The notes below the pieces were generated by a model, which ran no database searches, had not been told where the DNA came from, and saw only the letters and a program-made list of their open reading frames with translations. 64,000 nt of DNA from Polaromonas vacuolata (GTDB lineage Bacteria; Pseudomonadota; Gammaproteobacteria; Burkholderiales; Burkholderiaceae_C). Positions 20,101 to 28,825 of the stretch are shown here, piece after piece. A program made the translations under genes and the position numbers. Location of the stretch: the NCBI RefSeq assembly GCF_012584515.1, contig NZ_CP051461.1:186001-250000 (forward strand). Direction: 5' to 3'. Within the stretch, counting starts at the first letter, position 1; each line of letters starts with the position of its first letter.

Positions 20101-20217
20101 ATGATTGATTTAGATAATGAAGAGATTCAAAGAGACGTTGATTTAGAAAAATCAAGACTTCAATTGAATTCTAAATATTCAGGGAATGTATCTAGAAAAA
20201 ATAAAAAAATTATTTAG
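20101..20217 (+). CDS. Very small ORF (38 aa) ahead of the tip gene
   Basis: ATG at 20101 overlaps the reconstructed stop of the interrupted 65-codon gene (ATGATTGA), the coupling typical of this operon. The product MIDLDNEEIQRDVDLEKS... is charged and helical and ends NKKII. The next gene begins 28 bp later. No family recognised. It could also be non-coding. Confidence 0.35.
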   Translation: MIDLDNEEIQRDVDLEKSRLQLNSKYSGNVSRKNKKII

Positions 20218-20245
20218 TAAATATTTAAAAATTGAAAGAAATTAT

Positions 20246-20869
20246 ATGACCTCAGTAAACTCAGCAACTGTAAATAGCATGATGACGGTTGACATTAGTC
20301 AGCTGTCAATTGAAGATGCCATATACGTGGTCAATATGAACCGAATGAAAAATGCTGAAGATAGAGTCACTATCAAGATGACTGAAGCACAGGCTAGAAA
20401 CGTAGAGCTAGCTAATTTAAATAGTACCTATGCAGCGCTACAAAATTTATCATCAGGATTTCCCGCTAACTCGTCTCCCACTACAAAGGTAGATAAAATT
20501 TCAGGTTGGACTGATGGTGGTTATGCAAAAGAACAAAAATCTAACGATGTGCTTGAAGATGCAGGTCTTCGTACTTCGACTGCTGGTTTAGGATTAACTG
20601 GAAATGGTATTAATAGTGAGGGCAAACGCGAAGTCGAGTCTGGAAAGCAAGGTAACGGTATCGACAGCAACACTACAAAACTTCAGATTGATAATGCGAT
20701 GACTACTTTGAAATCTAGGATTGATAACTTAGCCAGTATTTCTCAAACAGACATGATCGAGCTTCTATCTGCTACTGGTAAGTACACAGCTTCAACAGAT
20801 GCAACTTCAGGAAACATGAAAAAATTCCAAGAGCAAAACGAAAAAATTCAAAGTAATATAAATAGATAA
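20246..20869 (+). CDS. Secreted needle-tip / filament protein candidate (SctA, Bsp22-like)
   Basis: Hydrophilic protein of 207 residues with no signal peptide or membrane segment. Two helical blocks flank a Gly/Ser/Thr-rich centre. The first (about residues 16-65) contains QLSIEDAIYVVNMNRMKNAE. The second, C-terminal block contains LKSRIDNLASISQTDMIELL and ends QEQNEKIQSNINR. This layout resembles Bordetella Bsp22 and other tip proteins whose C-terminus has a DMLxLQ-type helix and ends near NIR. It precedes the translocator chaperone, as expected. ATG at 20246 is chosen over 20186 because the earlier start overlaps the small ORF. The EspA/SseB class is the alternative. Assigned by layout and memory only. 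Confidence 0.6.
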   Translation: MTSVNSATVNSMMTVDISQLSIEDAIYVVNMNRMKNAEDRVTIKMTEAQARNVELANLNSTYAALQNLSSGFPANSSPTTKVDKISGWTDGGYAKEQKSNDVLEDAGLRTSTAGLGLTGNGINSEGKREVESGKQGNGIDSNTTKLQIDNAMTTLKSRIDNLASISQTDMIELLSATGKYTASTDATSGNMKKFQEQNEKIQSNINR

Positions 20870-20900
20870 GCTTGGTAAATCACAAAAACAGGAGTGCAAG

Positions 20901-21401
20901 ATGTCAGTTGTATTTAATTCAAATGATGAGAGCGGCTCCTTGGTAGAAGACATCTTGCCGCTGATTCTTAACGGTGCTACCTTGGGTGATTTACTTGGTT
21001 TTGAAGATTGTAGTTACGAGGCACTCTACGCTTTAGGCCATGGTTTTTATGGCCAAACAAAATATCAAGATGCAATGAAGATATTTGGTTATCTGGTCAT
21101 GCACAACCACTTGGAAAGCCGCTACATCAGCGCTTTCGCATCTAGCTTACAAATGCTAAAACGTTATGAAGAGGCTATCACTTACTACAGCTTGGTTTCA
21201 GTAATGGACATGAGTGATCCAGTGCCCACTTTTCACACTTGCGAATGTTTGCTTGCGCTAGGTCATATTCCTGAAGCGTCTCAAGGTTTGGAGTTAGTCA
21301 TTGAGCAAAGCCAGGCACCAGAGCGTATCGACTTAAAAGAACGTGCCCAAGCCAGATTAGACATTATTAAAAATTATTCTAAATCTTCAAATATTGCGTG
21401 A
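20901..21401 (+). CDS. T3SS translocator chaperone, LcrH/SycD-type TPR protein
   Basis: Class II chaperone of 166 residues with three tetratricopeptide-like repeats. The first is YEALYALGHGFYGQTKYQDAM, the second follows FGYLVMHNHLESRYISAFAS, and the third is around TFHTCECLLALGHIPEASQG. SycD-type proteins hold the two membrane translocators soluble before export. A strong AGGAG precedes the ATG. It lies immediately upstream of the translocator gene, with a 10 bp gap. Confidence 0.88.
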   Translation: MSVVFNSNDESGSLVEDILPLILNGATLGDLLGFEDCSYEALYALGHGFYGQTKYQDAMKIFGYLVMHNHLESRYISAFASSLQMLKRYEEAITYYSLVSVMDMSDPVPTFHTCECLLALGHIPEASQGLELVIEQSQAPERIDLKERAQARLDIIKNYSKSSNIA

Positions 21402-21411
21402 GGAGTTTTAA

Positions 21412-22581
21412 ATGAGAACTGATCCTACATCACCGCAGCAACCACCGCGGCAATCAAATCAAGAATATGGATCTTCTACCGCAGGTACGGCGTCTACTGC
21501 TGCGGGCAGTTTAAGTGACTATCCTAATAATGCGCAGCCAAGCACGGTTGATCCAAAAGCTTCGGGAATTCCATGGTTGCCAGACGCTACTAATTTCAGT
21601 CCAGAAGATTTTGCAATAGCGCTTGGTGCTATGCAAAATTTATCAACTGATGCGCAATTAAGTTGTGCACAAACACGTGTCAAGGTATCTCAAAAGAAAA
21701 TGCAGGACATTAATAAAAAATGTATGCAGAAAATTGCAGATTGGTCTAAAAATTCTGCAAATGCAGAAAAAAAAGGTGAGTGGATGGGCATCTTGGGTGT
21801 TTGTATAAAAGCTTTAGCGGTTGTGGCGACTGTGGCGGCAGTCGTTATGACGGGTGGTTTAGCCGCCCCTTTGATGTTCGTTGCCGTTGTGGGTATGGTG
21901 GGCGCTGGTATAAGTTTAGCAAGTGACATTTCTAAACTTAGCGGTGGTAAAGGTTTTGAATTAACCACTTTAGTATTTGATGCACTAGGCAATTTAGGAC
22001 TTTCTTATAGAGATAGACAAATAGTTACCGGTGCCATTGGTTTACCATTAATGATTGCTGATCCTGCATTTTTTGGAATGTTTGTGACTGGTATTGCTGG
22101 ACACATTACTGCTGACAAATCTAAATTAGCTATTGTGATGACAACTTTTACAGTTGTTGCCGGCTTGGCGATGGCTGTTAGTGTCGCCCGCGCTGCAAGT
22201 TCTGGCGCTGCTAAAGCTGCTGCTGAAGTTGCTTCTGAAACGGGTAAAACGGTTGCTAAAACAGCTCTCTCACCGACTGTTGTTGCTGCGCTAGTGCAAA
22301 GATGCACCGCACTTCTTAGTGGCGTACTAGGCATACCTACTGCTGTCATTACGGGGCTAAAAGCTGTTGATACAAAAAATGCAGATAAGGCATTGATTGA
22401 TAAAACAGAACTTGATAATTTCTCAATTAAGATAGAAAAAATCTTAATGGACGGTCAAGAAGATATGAAAAAACTTTATTCAGATCTAATGGATCAATTC
22501 CAAGCAGTTAGTTCGATTATTAATGAAAATAGTAAAAGTATTTCACAAACAGCTAAAAATATAGCTCCTAATACTGTTTAA
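21412..22581 (+). CDS. T3SS major translocator (SctE; YopB/BopB-like)
   Basis: Protein of 389 residues. The N-terminal 65 residues are rich in Pro, Gln, Ser and Thr and unstructured. A helical region follows, then two long hydrophobic hairpins near residues 126-172 (CIKALAVVATVAAVVMTGG) and 205-262. The C-terminal part is helical and ends polar. This is the architecture of the large pore-forming translocator that inserts in the host membrane. It is flanked by SycD-type chaperone genes and the smaller translocator. Sequence similarity to a named family member was not tested. Confidence 0.82.
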   Translation: MRTDPTSPQQPPRQSNQEYGSSTAGTASTAAGSLSDYPNNAQPSTVDPKASGIPWLPDATNFSPEDFAIALGAMQNLSTDAQLSCAQTRVKVSQKKMQDINKKCMQKIADWSKNSANAEKKGEWMGILGVCIKALAVVATVAAVVMTGGLAAPLMFVAVVGMVGAGISLASDISKLSGGKGFELTTLVFDALGNLGLSYRDRQIVTGAIGLPLMIADPAFFGMFVTGIAGHITADKSKLAIVMTTFTVVAGLAMAVSVARAASSGAAKAAAEVASETGKTVAKTALSPTVVAALVQRCTALLSGVLGIPTAVITGLKAVDTKNADKALIDKTELDNFSIKIEKILMDGQEDMKKLYSDLMDQFQAVSSIINENSKSISQTAKNIAPNTV

Positions 22582-22610
22582 TTTAAATTAGTAAAAACTG
22601 GGAAAATATC

Positions 22611-23465
22611 ATGATAACTAATAGTAGTTCTGCAACGTCATCAAGTTATAAAACATCAACTACGAGTGATCCAAGTCCAACAAAAAAATCAGAAAATCCA
22701 AGTAATTTCTCACCTGATGAAAATACTAAATCTTATTTTTCTAGTTCCAAAAATTTATCGTTACCACCTCTTAGCGTATATCAATCTGCTAATGAAGAGA
22801 CATTAGCAGATTTGGAATCTGTTAACAAAAAAATAATAGAGCTGGATGAAAATAAAAATCAAAGCATGACTGATATTTTTGCATTAATGGCACTTTTTAA
22901 TGAGACAGGCAGGATTATGAAGAGTTCTGCATTTATGCAGCGTGAGGCTAATTTCCAACAACAAATAAAAAGTCTCGAGAATAGCGTCGTAGAAATGAAA
23001 AATGCTGCGACTGAGCGTTTTGCAGCTGGAATGACAGCTGCGGCTTTTCAAGGCGCAGGTTCTTTAGCGCAGATTGGTTTATCAACAACGGCTTTTAAAA
23101 AGGGTGTCGAGGGCGCAAATGCTGAAAAAATATCCCGTCTGGGTGATCCCACAAATGTTATCACTGCGCAGCAATCAACGCCAAGTCTTGCCGCAGCTAG
23201 TTACAGTAGTTCCGCACAAGCTGCTGGTGGTATGGGTTCGGCATTTTCTTCTGGTGGAAGTGCTATTTTTAACAATTCTGCCGATGCTGCTGATCAGGCG
23301 AAAGTCAATAGTGACACAAAGGCAAAAGTAAGTGAAACGGCTGTTGCGCGTTCTGACGAGGCTTATCGCGCAGCTGCAGAAATCGTTGCTGACACCATTG
23401 CAAAAATGCGCGATATTGTGGCGGCTTTGGATGCAAGCATTAGTTCTTTAAATCGTAATATTTAG
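22611..23465 (+). CDS. T3SS minor translocator (SctB; YopD/BopD-like)
   Basis: Protein of 284 residues. A Ser/Thr/Lys-rich N-terminal 50 residues are followed by a coiled-coil stretch with KKIIELDENKNQSMTDIFAL. A single weakly hydrophobic segment lies near residues 137-162 (FAAGMTAAAFQGAGSLAQIG). Two further helical stretches close the protein. One central hydrophobic region is what separates the minor translocator from the major one. A GGGAAA ribosome-binding site precedes the start. It sits between the major translocator and a second TPR chaperone. Confidence 0.78.
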   Translation: MITNSSSATSSSYKTSTTSDPSPTKKSENPSNFSPDENTKSYFSSSKNLSLPPLSVYQSANEETLADLESVNKKIIELDENKNQSMTDIFALMALFNETGRIMKSSAFMQREANFQQQIKSLENSVVEMKNAATERFAAGMTAAAFQGAGSLAQIGLSTTAFKKGVEGANAEKISRLGDPTNVITAQQSTPSLAAASYSSSAQAAGGMGSAFSSGGSAIFNNSADAADQAKVNSDTKAKVSETAVARSDEAYRAAAEIVADTIAKMRDIVAALDASISSLNRNI

Positions 23466-23480
23466 CTATTGGTTTCACCT

Positions 23481-24023
23481 ATGCTGCAAACAAACAAATC
23501 AGGTGACACTCCAGATTTCATGCAGAAGTTTGCGCATGACTTAGAGGCCTTGCCGTCAAGTAGTCGACTGACATCGGTTGAAAGTGACGTCATCTATTCT
23601 TTAGCAGTGGATGCAGTCAATAAAAATGATGTAGAAAAAGCCGCACGTTTCTTTTCATTATTAACTATTTACAACCCAACCAATTCTTTATATTTATACG
23701 GTTTTGGATTTTGTTTACGCCAACTTGGAAAATATGATGAGGCGCTACAGCAATTTTCTTTGGCTGCTAGTTTGTATCCTGAAGAGGCAGCGCATACGCT
23801 ATCGATTGCTGAATGTTTACTAATGAAGCGCGAATATGCAGAGGCTCATCAAACTCTTGATATGCTGATTCGGTTTTGTAAATTAAAAGTTGCTGATTCA
23901 CCAGAATTAGCCGGTAAAAATAATCAACAGTTAGATGGTTGCTTGCTTGGAGACACAGCTAAAGTTCTTTTAAAAGCTGAAGCTTTAAAAAATATATTGT
24001 TATCGGGAGCTGGCGCTGCTTGA
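23481..24023 (+). CDS. Second T3SS TPR chaperone (SycD/SscB-like)
   Basis: Protein of about 180 residues with TPR motifs. VIYSLAVDAVNKNDVEKAAR is followed by NSLYLYGFGFCLRQLGKYDE and AHTLSIAECLLMKREYAEAH, the SycD order of repeats. A C-terminal extension of about 50 residues is less conserved. ATG at 23481 is chosen; a TTG at 23469 is in frame. It overlaps the start of the next TPR gene, so the two are coupled. The paired chaperones suggest one serves the translocators and the other a different substrate. Confidence 0.82.
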   Translation: MLQTNKSGDTPDFMQKFAHDLEALPSSSRLTSVESDVIYSLAVDAVNKNDVEKAARFFSLLTIYNPTNSLYLYGFGFCLRQLGKYDEALQQFSLAASLYPEEAAHTLSIAECLLMKREYAEAHQTLDMLIRFCKLKVADSPELAGKNNQQLDGCLLGDTAKVLLKAEALKNILLSGAGAA

Positions 24024-24369
24024 TTCAAAAGACATTCGCCTGTTAACTGAAATCGGATTTTTAGCTGCTGCAAAGACAGACGTTAAACGCGCAGCTATTA
24101 TTTTTTCAGCACTTGAGAAAATTCGGCCTAGTGGTCTTTATGTGTATGTTGGCTGGGCATGTGCGCTACTGAATGCGCAGCAATTTGAATCTGCCATAGA
24201 AATTTTAGAGCGCGGTCTTGGCCGGATTGGTGCTGAAGATTTAGCAATGCTAAATGCTTTTCGTGCGCTTGCTTTTCAGCTGGCGGGTAGGTCATCTGAA
24301 AGCCGTAAAGCATTAGAAGCAGCGGGTGATTGTCGGCTTGGCTTACTGATGTCTGGGCGTATTTGTTAG
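24016..24369 (+). CDS. Small TPR protein of the T3SS (HrpB1/YscG-like)
   Basis: The frame is open from 23989 and encodes LLDSKDIRLLTEIGFLAAAK followed by IRPSGLYVYVGWACALLNAQ and a C-terminal TPR (ALAFQLAGRSSESRKALEAA). The repeat structure needs the region upstream of the first conventional start, a GTG at 24142. The only well-placed upstream start is CTG at 24016, six bases after GGGAG at 24005-24009. Proteins of this type are TPR needle or rod co-chaperones. The length would be 117 residues. The identity as a T3SS TPR protein is firmer than the start codon. Confidence 0.6.
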   Translation: MLDSKDIRLLTEIGFLAAAKTDVKRAAIIFSALEKIRPSGLYVYVGWACALLNAQQFESAIEILERGLGRIGAEDLAMLNAFRALAFQLAGRSSESRKALEAAGDCRLGLLMSGRIC

Positions 24370-24391
24370 CAATCTTTGGGAGATGTTAAAA

Positions 24392-24898
24392 ATGGATATC
24401 AGTAGTATTAATTTAGCTGCTGCACGCGTGCCAGATACAGCGATGTTGCCTAGCAATATGTCTGAGCTATCTGCTCTAAACACTAGTGCTGATATAGATC
24501 AGAATTCTTTAGTCGCTCGACAATTTTCTGCAATCATGAGCGGTGGCGCAGCTCAGCCATCACTTATTTCTGATGTGAAGGCGTCGGGTGTTGGTAACCC
24601 TGTTTCTCTAGATCGTATTAACGCATCAACCCAAAACTCTGATTTGCTGTCTGATGTAGTTGCTGCGCCCGCCACCATGGGCGATGGCATTCTCGCTGGT
24701 ATGCAAAACCTTTCTGATAATTTTAAAAAGGTTCATGCAGATGTAGTTCGAACGCTTGACAACACAGGCGATATGAATTTATCTGACATGCTCAAGTTGT
24801 AAATGCATCTTTCTGAAATGTCATTTCAATGGGATGCATTTAGCAAGGTTGTGACCAAATCAACTCAAAATTTAGAACAGCTATTGAAATTGCAATGA
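24392..24898 (+). pseudogene. sctI: T3SS inner-rod protein SctI with in-frame stop
   Basis: The first 136 codons carry the rod-protein C-terminal half-motif MGDGILAGMQNLSDNFKKV and DMNLSDMLKL, then hit TAA at 24800-24802. The same frame continues for 31 codons with MHLSEMSFQWDAFSKVV and TKSTQNLEQLLKLQ, the conserved end of YscI/HrpB rod proteins. It finally stops at 24896-24898, overlapping the sctJ start. A CAA-to-TAA change (Gln to ochre) explains this exactly, since Gln is usual after LKL. The start is ATG 24392, nine bases from GGGAG. Unless read through, the rod cannot polymerise. Confidence 0.85.
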
Positions 24899-25674
24899 AA
24901 AATTATTGCTGGGTGCGTGGTTTTGTCTACTGTGTTTTAAGTTTGCTTTTGCTCGCATGTAGTAGCAAGGTCGAGTTACTAGGCGGTATTCCTGAAGTAG
25001 AAGCTAACGAGGTATTGGCTGCGCTGCAAAATGCTGGTATTGCATCGGAGAAGACACCTGGTAAAGAGGGCATGGTGGGTGTGTCAATACCAGCTGAAGA
25101 AGTTGGCAGAGCCGTCGATATGCTGCGTGCCAAAGGTTTGCCGCGTGAGCGCTTTGCAGGTATGGGGCAAGTGTTTAAAAAAGAAGGTTTGATATCTTCA
25201 CCGCTTGAAGAGCGTGCTCGTTATTTATACGCTTTGTCCCAAGAGTTGGGCTCTACTCTCTCGCAGATTGATGGTGTGCTGGTTGCCCGTGTTCATGTGG
25301 TTTTACCGGAACGTGGTGCCGCTGGTGATCCTAATTTACCGTCCTCGGCCGCTATTTTTATTAAGTATCAGGATGGCTATAACCTTGATACGGTTTTGCC
25401 CCAAGTTAGACGCTTGGTCACTAATAGTATTCTTGGGCTCACCACAGATAAAGTTTCTATAGTGTTAGTCGGTGCCGAGCCTAGGGCACCAAACGTCAAA
25501 ACCCGTGCGCCAGTTAATACTGAAACTTTAACCCCAGGTGTGCCAATCCCCATTTTCTTAGCTATCGCATTGCTTTTACTCGGTAGTGTGTGTTTGTCCG
25601 CTTTCTTGGCGTGGAAGTTTTGGTGGCCTAACCGCGCACAAAATAAAGCTATGTCTGCAAAAGACCCAATATGA
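24895..25674 (+). CDS. sctJ: T3SS inner-membrane ring lipoprotein SctJ
   Basis: YscJ/FliF-family ring component of 259 residues. A lipoprotein signal ends LLLLACSS with the lipidated cysteine near residue 22. The periplasmic ring-building domains follow, with VEANEVLAALQNAGI near residue 36 and GQVFKKEGLISSPLEERARY near residue 95. A C-terminal membrane helix lies near residues 214-236, then a basic tail. All expected regions are intact. It overlaps the true end of sctI and the start of sctK by 4 bp each. Confidence 0.96.
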   Translation: MKNYCWVRGFVYCVLSLLLLACSSKVELLGGIPEVEANEVLAALQNAGIASEKTPGKEGMVGVSIPAEEVGRAVDMLRAKGLPRERFAGMGQVFKKEGLISSPLEERARYLYALSQELGSTLSQIDGVLVARVHVVLPERGAAGDPNLPSSAAIFIKYQDGYNLDTVLPQVRRLVTNSILGLTTDKVSIVLVGAEPRAPNVKTRAPVNTETLTPGVPIPIFLAIALLLLGSVCLSAFLAWKFWWPNRAQNKAMSAKDPI

Positions 25675-26351
25675 ACGAGCCACGCGTTGATATTGGATGG
25701 CTGGGCCAAGCAGTTGCTGAGCACGTATTAAAGTTAAGTTTGTTCCCCTCGCTGGGTCTACATTCAACACAGGCTGCGGCCTTACTACCGCCACTCATGC
25801 AAGTTTGCTTTGAGAATATTCAATCGCCGGTGAGTGCGCGCCTTATACGCGCTGAGGTCTTGCACCGTCACATTTCACGATGGCTACTTAATTCGCAGCA
25901 GCTTTCACCTATTCTTGATATATCTGATCCTGCTTTGCCTTTAGCCGCCTTGCCGGTTTCAGTTTTTCAAAAGCTCGTTTTATATATCGGTTTAGGTATG
26001 CTTTCTCACAGTCTTCGCCAATCTATTTCTCGAGAAGAAGTTGGTTTATTGCGTCAAGTGTTGGGCGTTTCTGCAATGGACTTTTCACTACGCTGTGAAG
26101 TACAAGATATTAAATCTGTGCCTGTTGATTTCACCCGTTTACCAGAGCAGGCAACTCAAATCGGGTCTGCGGTTTTAGCGAATATTTTTGAGCGATCGAG
26201 TGATGCTGTCGGTAAACGTGGATTATTGAGATTGCCAGCGCAACTCGATGCCGCACCTATTCAAAGTGATCATCAGTCTTTTGCGTTGGCTATTTCAGCA
26301 CTTAACTTTATAGACCCAGAATGGCTTTCATCCTTCCCGTCAATCCATTGA
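25671..26351 (+). CDS. sctK: T3SS sorting-platform protein SctK
   Basis: Cytosolic protein of 226 residues, assigned mainly by position between sctJ and sctL. SctK proteins are poorly conserved and link the cytoplasmic sorting platform to the membrane ring. Leu-rich helical content and the block VSVFQKLVLYIGLGMLSHS, near residues 98-116, are compatible. It overlaps sctJ by 4 bp and sctL by 31 bp. Confidence 0.78.
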   Translation: MNEPRVDIGWLGQAVAEHVLKLSLFPSLGLHSTQAAALLPPLMQVCFENIQSPVSARLIRAEVLHRHISRWLLNSQQLSPILDISDPALPLAALPVSVFQKLVLYIGLGMLSHSLRQSISREEVGLLRQVLGVSAMDFSLRCEVQDIKSVPVDFTRLPEQATQIGSAVLANIFERSSDAVGKRGLLRLPAQLDAAPIQSDHQSFALAISALNFIDPEWLSSFPSIH

Positions 26352-26962
26352 CTCCATTACGCCGACTTTCAATCGGCATAGATCCGTCGGTGAAAGTAGT
26401 ACGTGCGCATGAGCTTGTCGCACTCCGCACGGCTGAGCAGGCGGTGATAGATGCTTGCGCACAAGCTGACACTATTCGTGAAGATGCTAAGCAAGCTTAT
26501 GAGGATGAGCGTCAACGTGGATATCTTGAAGGTCAAGAGGCGGCAAGGCTTGAGCAGGTCGAGCAAATGATTGAAAACGTTTCGCGAACTATCGATTATT
26601 TCAGCCGAGTTGAAAGTCGCATGGTCGATCTGGTGATGCAGGCGGTACAAAAAATTATTGACGACTATGACGACAATGCGCGCATTTTGTTGACGGTAAA
26701 AAATGTACTGTCGGTAGTGAGAAACCAAAAGCATATGACGCTACGTCTTCACCCTCAGCAGGTAGCGTTGGTTAAGGAGCGGATTGGCAGCTTGCTGTCT
26801 GACTACCCTGGTGTGGGTTATTTAGATATCGTTGCTGACCCGCGGCTGAACTTTGACGCTTGTATTCTTGAAAGCGATATCGGCATGGTCGAAGCCAGCA
26901 TGGAAGGCCAGCTTTCTGCTTTGCGTCGTGCGTTCGAAAAAGTCTTGGGAAGTCGCGTTTAA
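26321..26962 (+). CDS. sctL: T3SS ATPase stator SctL
   Basis: YscL/FliH-type protein of 213 residues. An N-terminal segment is followed by a charged coiled coil (EDAKQAYEDERQRGYLEGQE, near residues 56-75). The C-terminal domain contains LRLHPQQVALVKERI and a final DIGMVEASMEGQLSALRRA, related to the F-type delta subunit. It binds SctN and regulates its ATPase. The long overlap with sctK implies coupled translation. Confidence 0.93.
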   Translation: MAFILPVNPLTPLRRLSIGIDPSVKVVRAHELVALRTAEQAVIDACAQADTIREDAKQAYEDERQRGYLEGQEAARLEQVEQMIENVSRTIDYFSRVESRMVDLVMQAVQKIIDDYDDNARILLTVKNVLSVVRNQKHMTLRLHPQQVALVKERIGSLLSDYPGVGYLDIVADPRLNFDACILESDIGMVEASMEGQLSALRRAFEKVLGSRV

Positions 26963-26986
26963 GTTAGCTCACACAACAGGCAAAAA

Positions 26987-28315
26987 ATGCGTGAATTTGA
27001 ATACATTACTGAAATGATGTCACTGGCCTTAGAAGACACGCCAACCTTGCGCATCAAGGGCCGTGTGATTCAGGTAATCGGCACCATCATCAAGGCGGTA
27101 GTACCAACGGTAAAAATTGGTGAGGTTTGCTTGCTAAAAAATCCTGGTGAAGATTTTGAGATGAAAGCTGAAGTCGTTGGCTTTGTCAAAGACGCCGCCT
27201 TGCTTACGCCGATTGGTGATATGTATGGCATCAGTGGTGCAACAGAAGTAATTCCGACGGGTCGTGCGCACCGGGTGCCTGTCGGCTATGGATTATTGGG
27301 ACGTGTGCTCGATGGTCTTGGACGTCCATTAGATGAGAAAGAGCGCGGGCCTTTGGAGGCCGATAAGTTCTACCCAGTTTTTGCTGATGCGCCTGACCCA
27401 TTAACGCGGCGCCTAATCACTGAGCCGCTAGAGTTGGGTGTGCGTGTTCTCGACAGTGTGTTGACCTGTGGCGAAGGTCAGCGCTTGGGTATTTTTGCTG
27501 CGGCTGGTGGTGGTAAATCTACGCTGATGGGCATGTTGGTTAAGGGCGCTGCAGTCGATGTAACGGTGATTGCTTTGATTGGTGAACGTGGCCGTGAGGT
27601 CAGAGAGTTTTTAGAGCATGAGCTCGGTGAAGCTGGTCGGCGAAAAAGTGTGGTGGTTTGTGCGACCTCGGATAAAAGCTCCATGGAAAGAGCCAAGGCC
27701 GCTTACGTTGCCACTGCAATTGCTGAATATTTTCGGGATCAAGGGAAAAAAGTTTTGTTTCTCATGGATAGCGTCACCCGCTTTGCCCGCGCACAACGCG
27801 AGATTGGTTTGTCTGCTGGAGAGCCGCCAACACGGCGCGGCTATCCGCCCAGTGTGTTTGCGATATTGCCTAAACTTATGGAGAGGGTTGGCATGAATGA
27901 CAAGGGCTCTATTACCGCCCTGTATACCGTGTTGGTCGAGGGTGACGATATGACAGAGCCGATTGCCGATGAAACTCGCTCGATTCTGGATGGGCATATC
28001 GTCCTGTCACGCAAACTTGGTTCTGCCAATCACTACCCAGCGGTTGATGTTCTGGCCTCTGCTAGCCGTGTCATGAATAACGTCATCAGTTCTGAGCACA
28101 AAGCTAACGCCGGTCGCCTTCGTGAACTCATGGCTAAGTATGCTGAAGTTGAGTTACTCGTGAAAATTGGCGAATATAAACATGGCGGTGATGCCACTAC
28201 CGATGAGGCTATCGACAAGCAAGAACAGATCAAACATTTTTTGCGTCAGGCAACAAACGAAAAGTCCAGCATGGACCAGACGCTGCGAGACTTGCAGGCC
28301 TTAGTAGGTAGATAA
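26987..28315 (+). CDS. sctN: T3SS ATPase SctN
   Basis: F1-beta-like ATPase of 442 residues that strips chaperones and unfolds export substrates. The Walker A region [10 protein letters not shown] is near residues 170-179, the catalytic glutamate in [12 protein letters not shown] near residues 197-208, and Walker B in [12 protein letters not shown] near residues 255-266. The T3SS signature [17 protein letters not shown] follows near residues 278-294. No damage is visible. The gene is separate in sequence from atpA and atpD in this window. Confidence 0.97.
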   Translation: MREFEYITEMMSLALEDTPTLRIKGRVIQVIGTIIKAVVPTVKIGEVCLLKNPGEDFEMKAEVVGFVKDAALLTPIGDMYGISGATEVIPTGRAHRVPVGYGLLGRVLDGLGRPLDEKERGPLEADKFYPVFADAPDPLTRRLITEPLELGVRVLDSVLTCGEGQRLGIFAAAGGGKSTLMGMLVKGAAVDVTVIALIGERGREVREFLEHELGEAGRRKSVVVCATSDKSSMERAKAAYVATAIAEYFRDQGKKVLFLMDSVTRFARAQREIGLSAGEPPTRRGYPPSVFAILPKLMERVGMNDKGSITALYTVLVEGDDMTEPIADETRSILDGHIVLSRKLGSANHYPAVDVLASASRVMNNVISSEHKANAGRLRELMAKYAEVELLVKIGEYKHGGDATTDEAIDKQEQIKHFLRQATNEKSSMDQTLRDLQALVGR

Positions 28316-28321
28316 CCCAGC

Positions 28322-28825
28322 ATGACTATCCTCAAGGAACTTCTGGCTATTAAAAGCTTTCGCGAAAGCAAGGCTGAACTGGCCATGTTTCGTCAGCGTT
28401 CAATTTTGCAAAAGGCAGTCATTCAAAAAAAAGAATCAGAAAAAAAATTAAATGATTTTCGTGATTTCGCGTCTGAACATGAGCGTTCTTTGTATGCCGA
28501 TTTGTGCAGCCGTGTGGTCAGACTGCACGATATAGAAAATGTGCAACACAGCGTGGTTGATCTGCGCAGCCGAGAATCAAAACACGAGCAGGCTATGCAC
28601 GCTGCTGAAGTAGAGCGCGCGCAGCAGGCAGAAAAATTAGAAGTTGATAAAGAAAAGCATGCCGAAGCTTCGCGTGTGAAACAAAAATTTGTAGAGCTAT
28701 CGCAGGCCAATGATGAAGAAATAAGTAAAGAGCTCGAACGCAAAGAAGATGCAGAAATTGAAGAGGTGAATGAAACGCGCCGTGATCGGAATGGTTGGGC
28801 TGACGCTGATGGGACGGATGTATGA
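28322..28825 (+). CDS. sctO: T3SS stalk protein SctO
   Basis: Protein of 167 residues that is almost entirely a charged antiparallel coiled coil. Examples are KKESEKKLNDFRDFASEHER and ELERKEDAEIEEVNETRRD. It is the YscO/FliJ position and architecture, the shaft inserted in the SctN hexamer. It begins 6 bp after sctN and overlaps sctP by 4 bp. Confidence 0.88.
   Translation: MTILKELLAIKSFRESKAELAMFRQRSILQKAVIQKKESEKKLNDFRDFASEHERSLYADLCSRVVRLHDIENVQHSVVDLRSRESKHEQAMHAAEVERAQQAEKLEVDKEKHAEASRVKQKFVELSQANDEEISKELERKEDAEIEEVNETRRDRNGWADADGTDV

Noticed and set aside
26987..28315. SctN as flagellar FliI
   Set aside because: It lies among sctJ-sctQ genes, its motifs match the T3SS injectisome type, and no flagellar genes are nearby.
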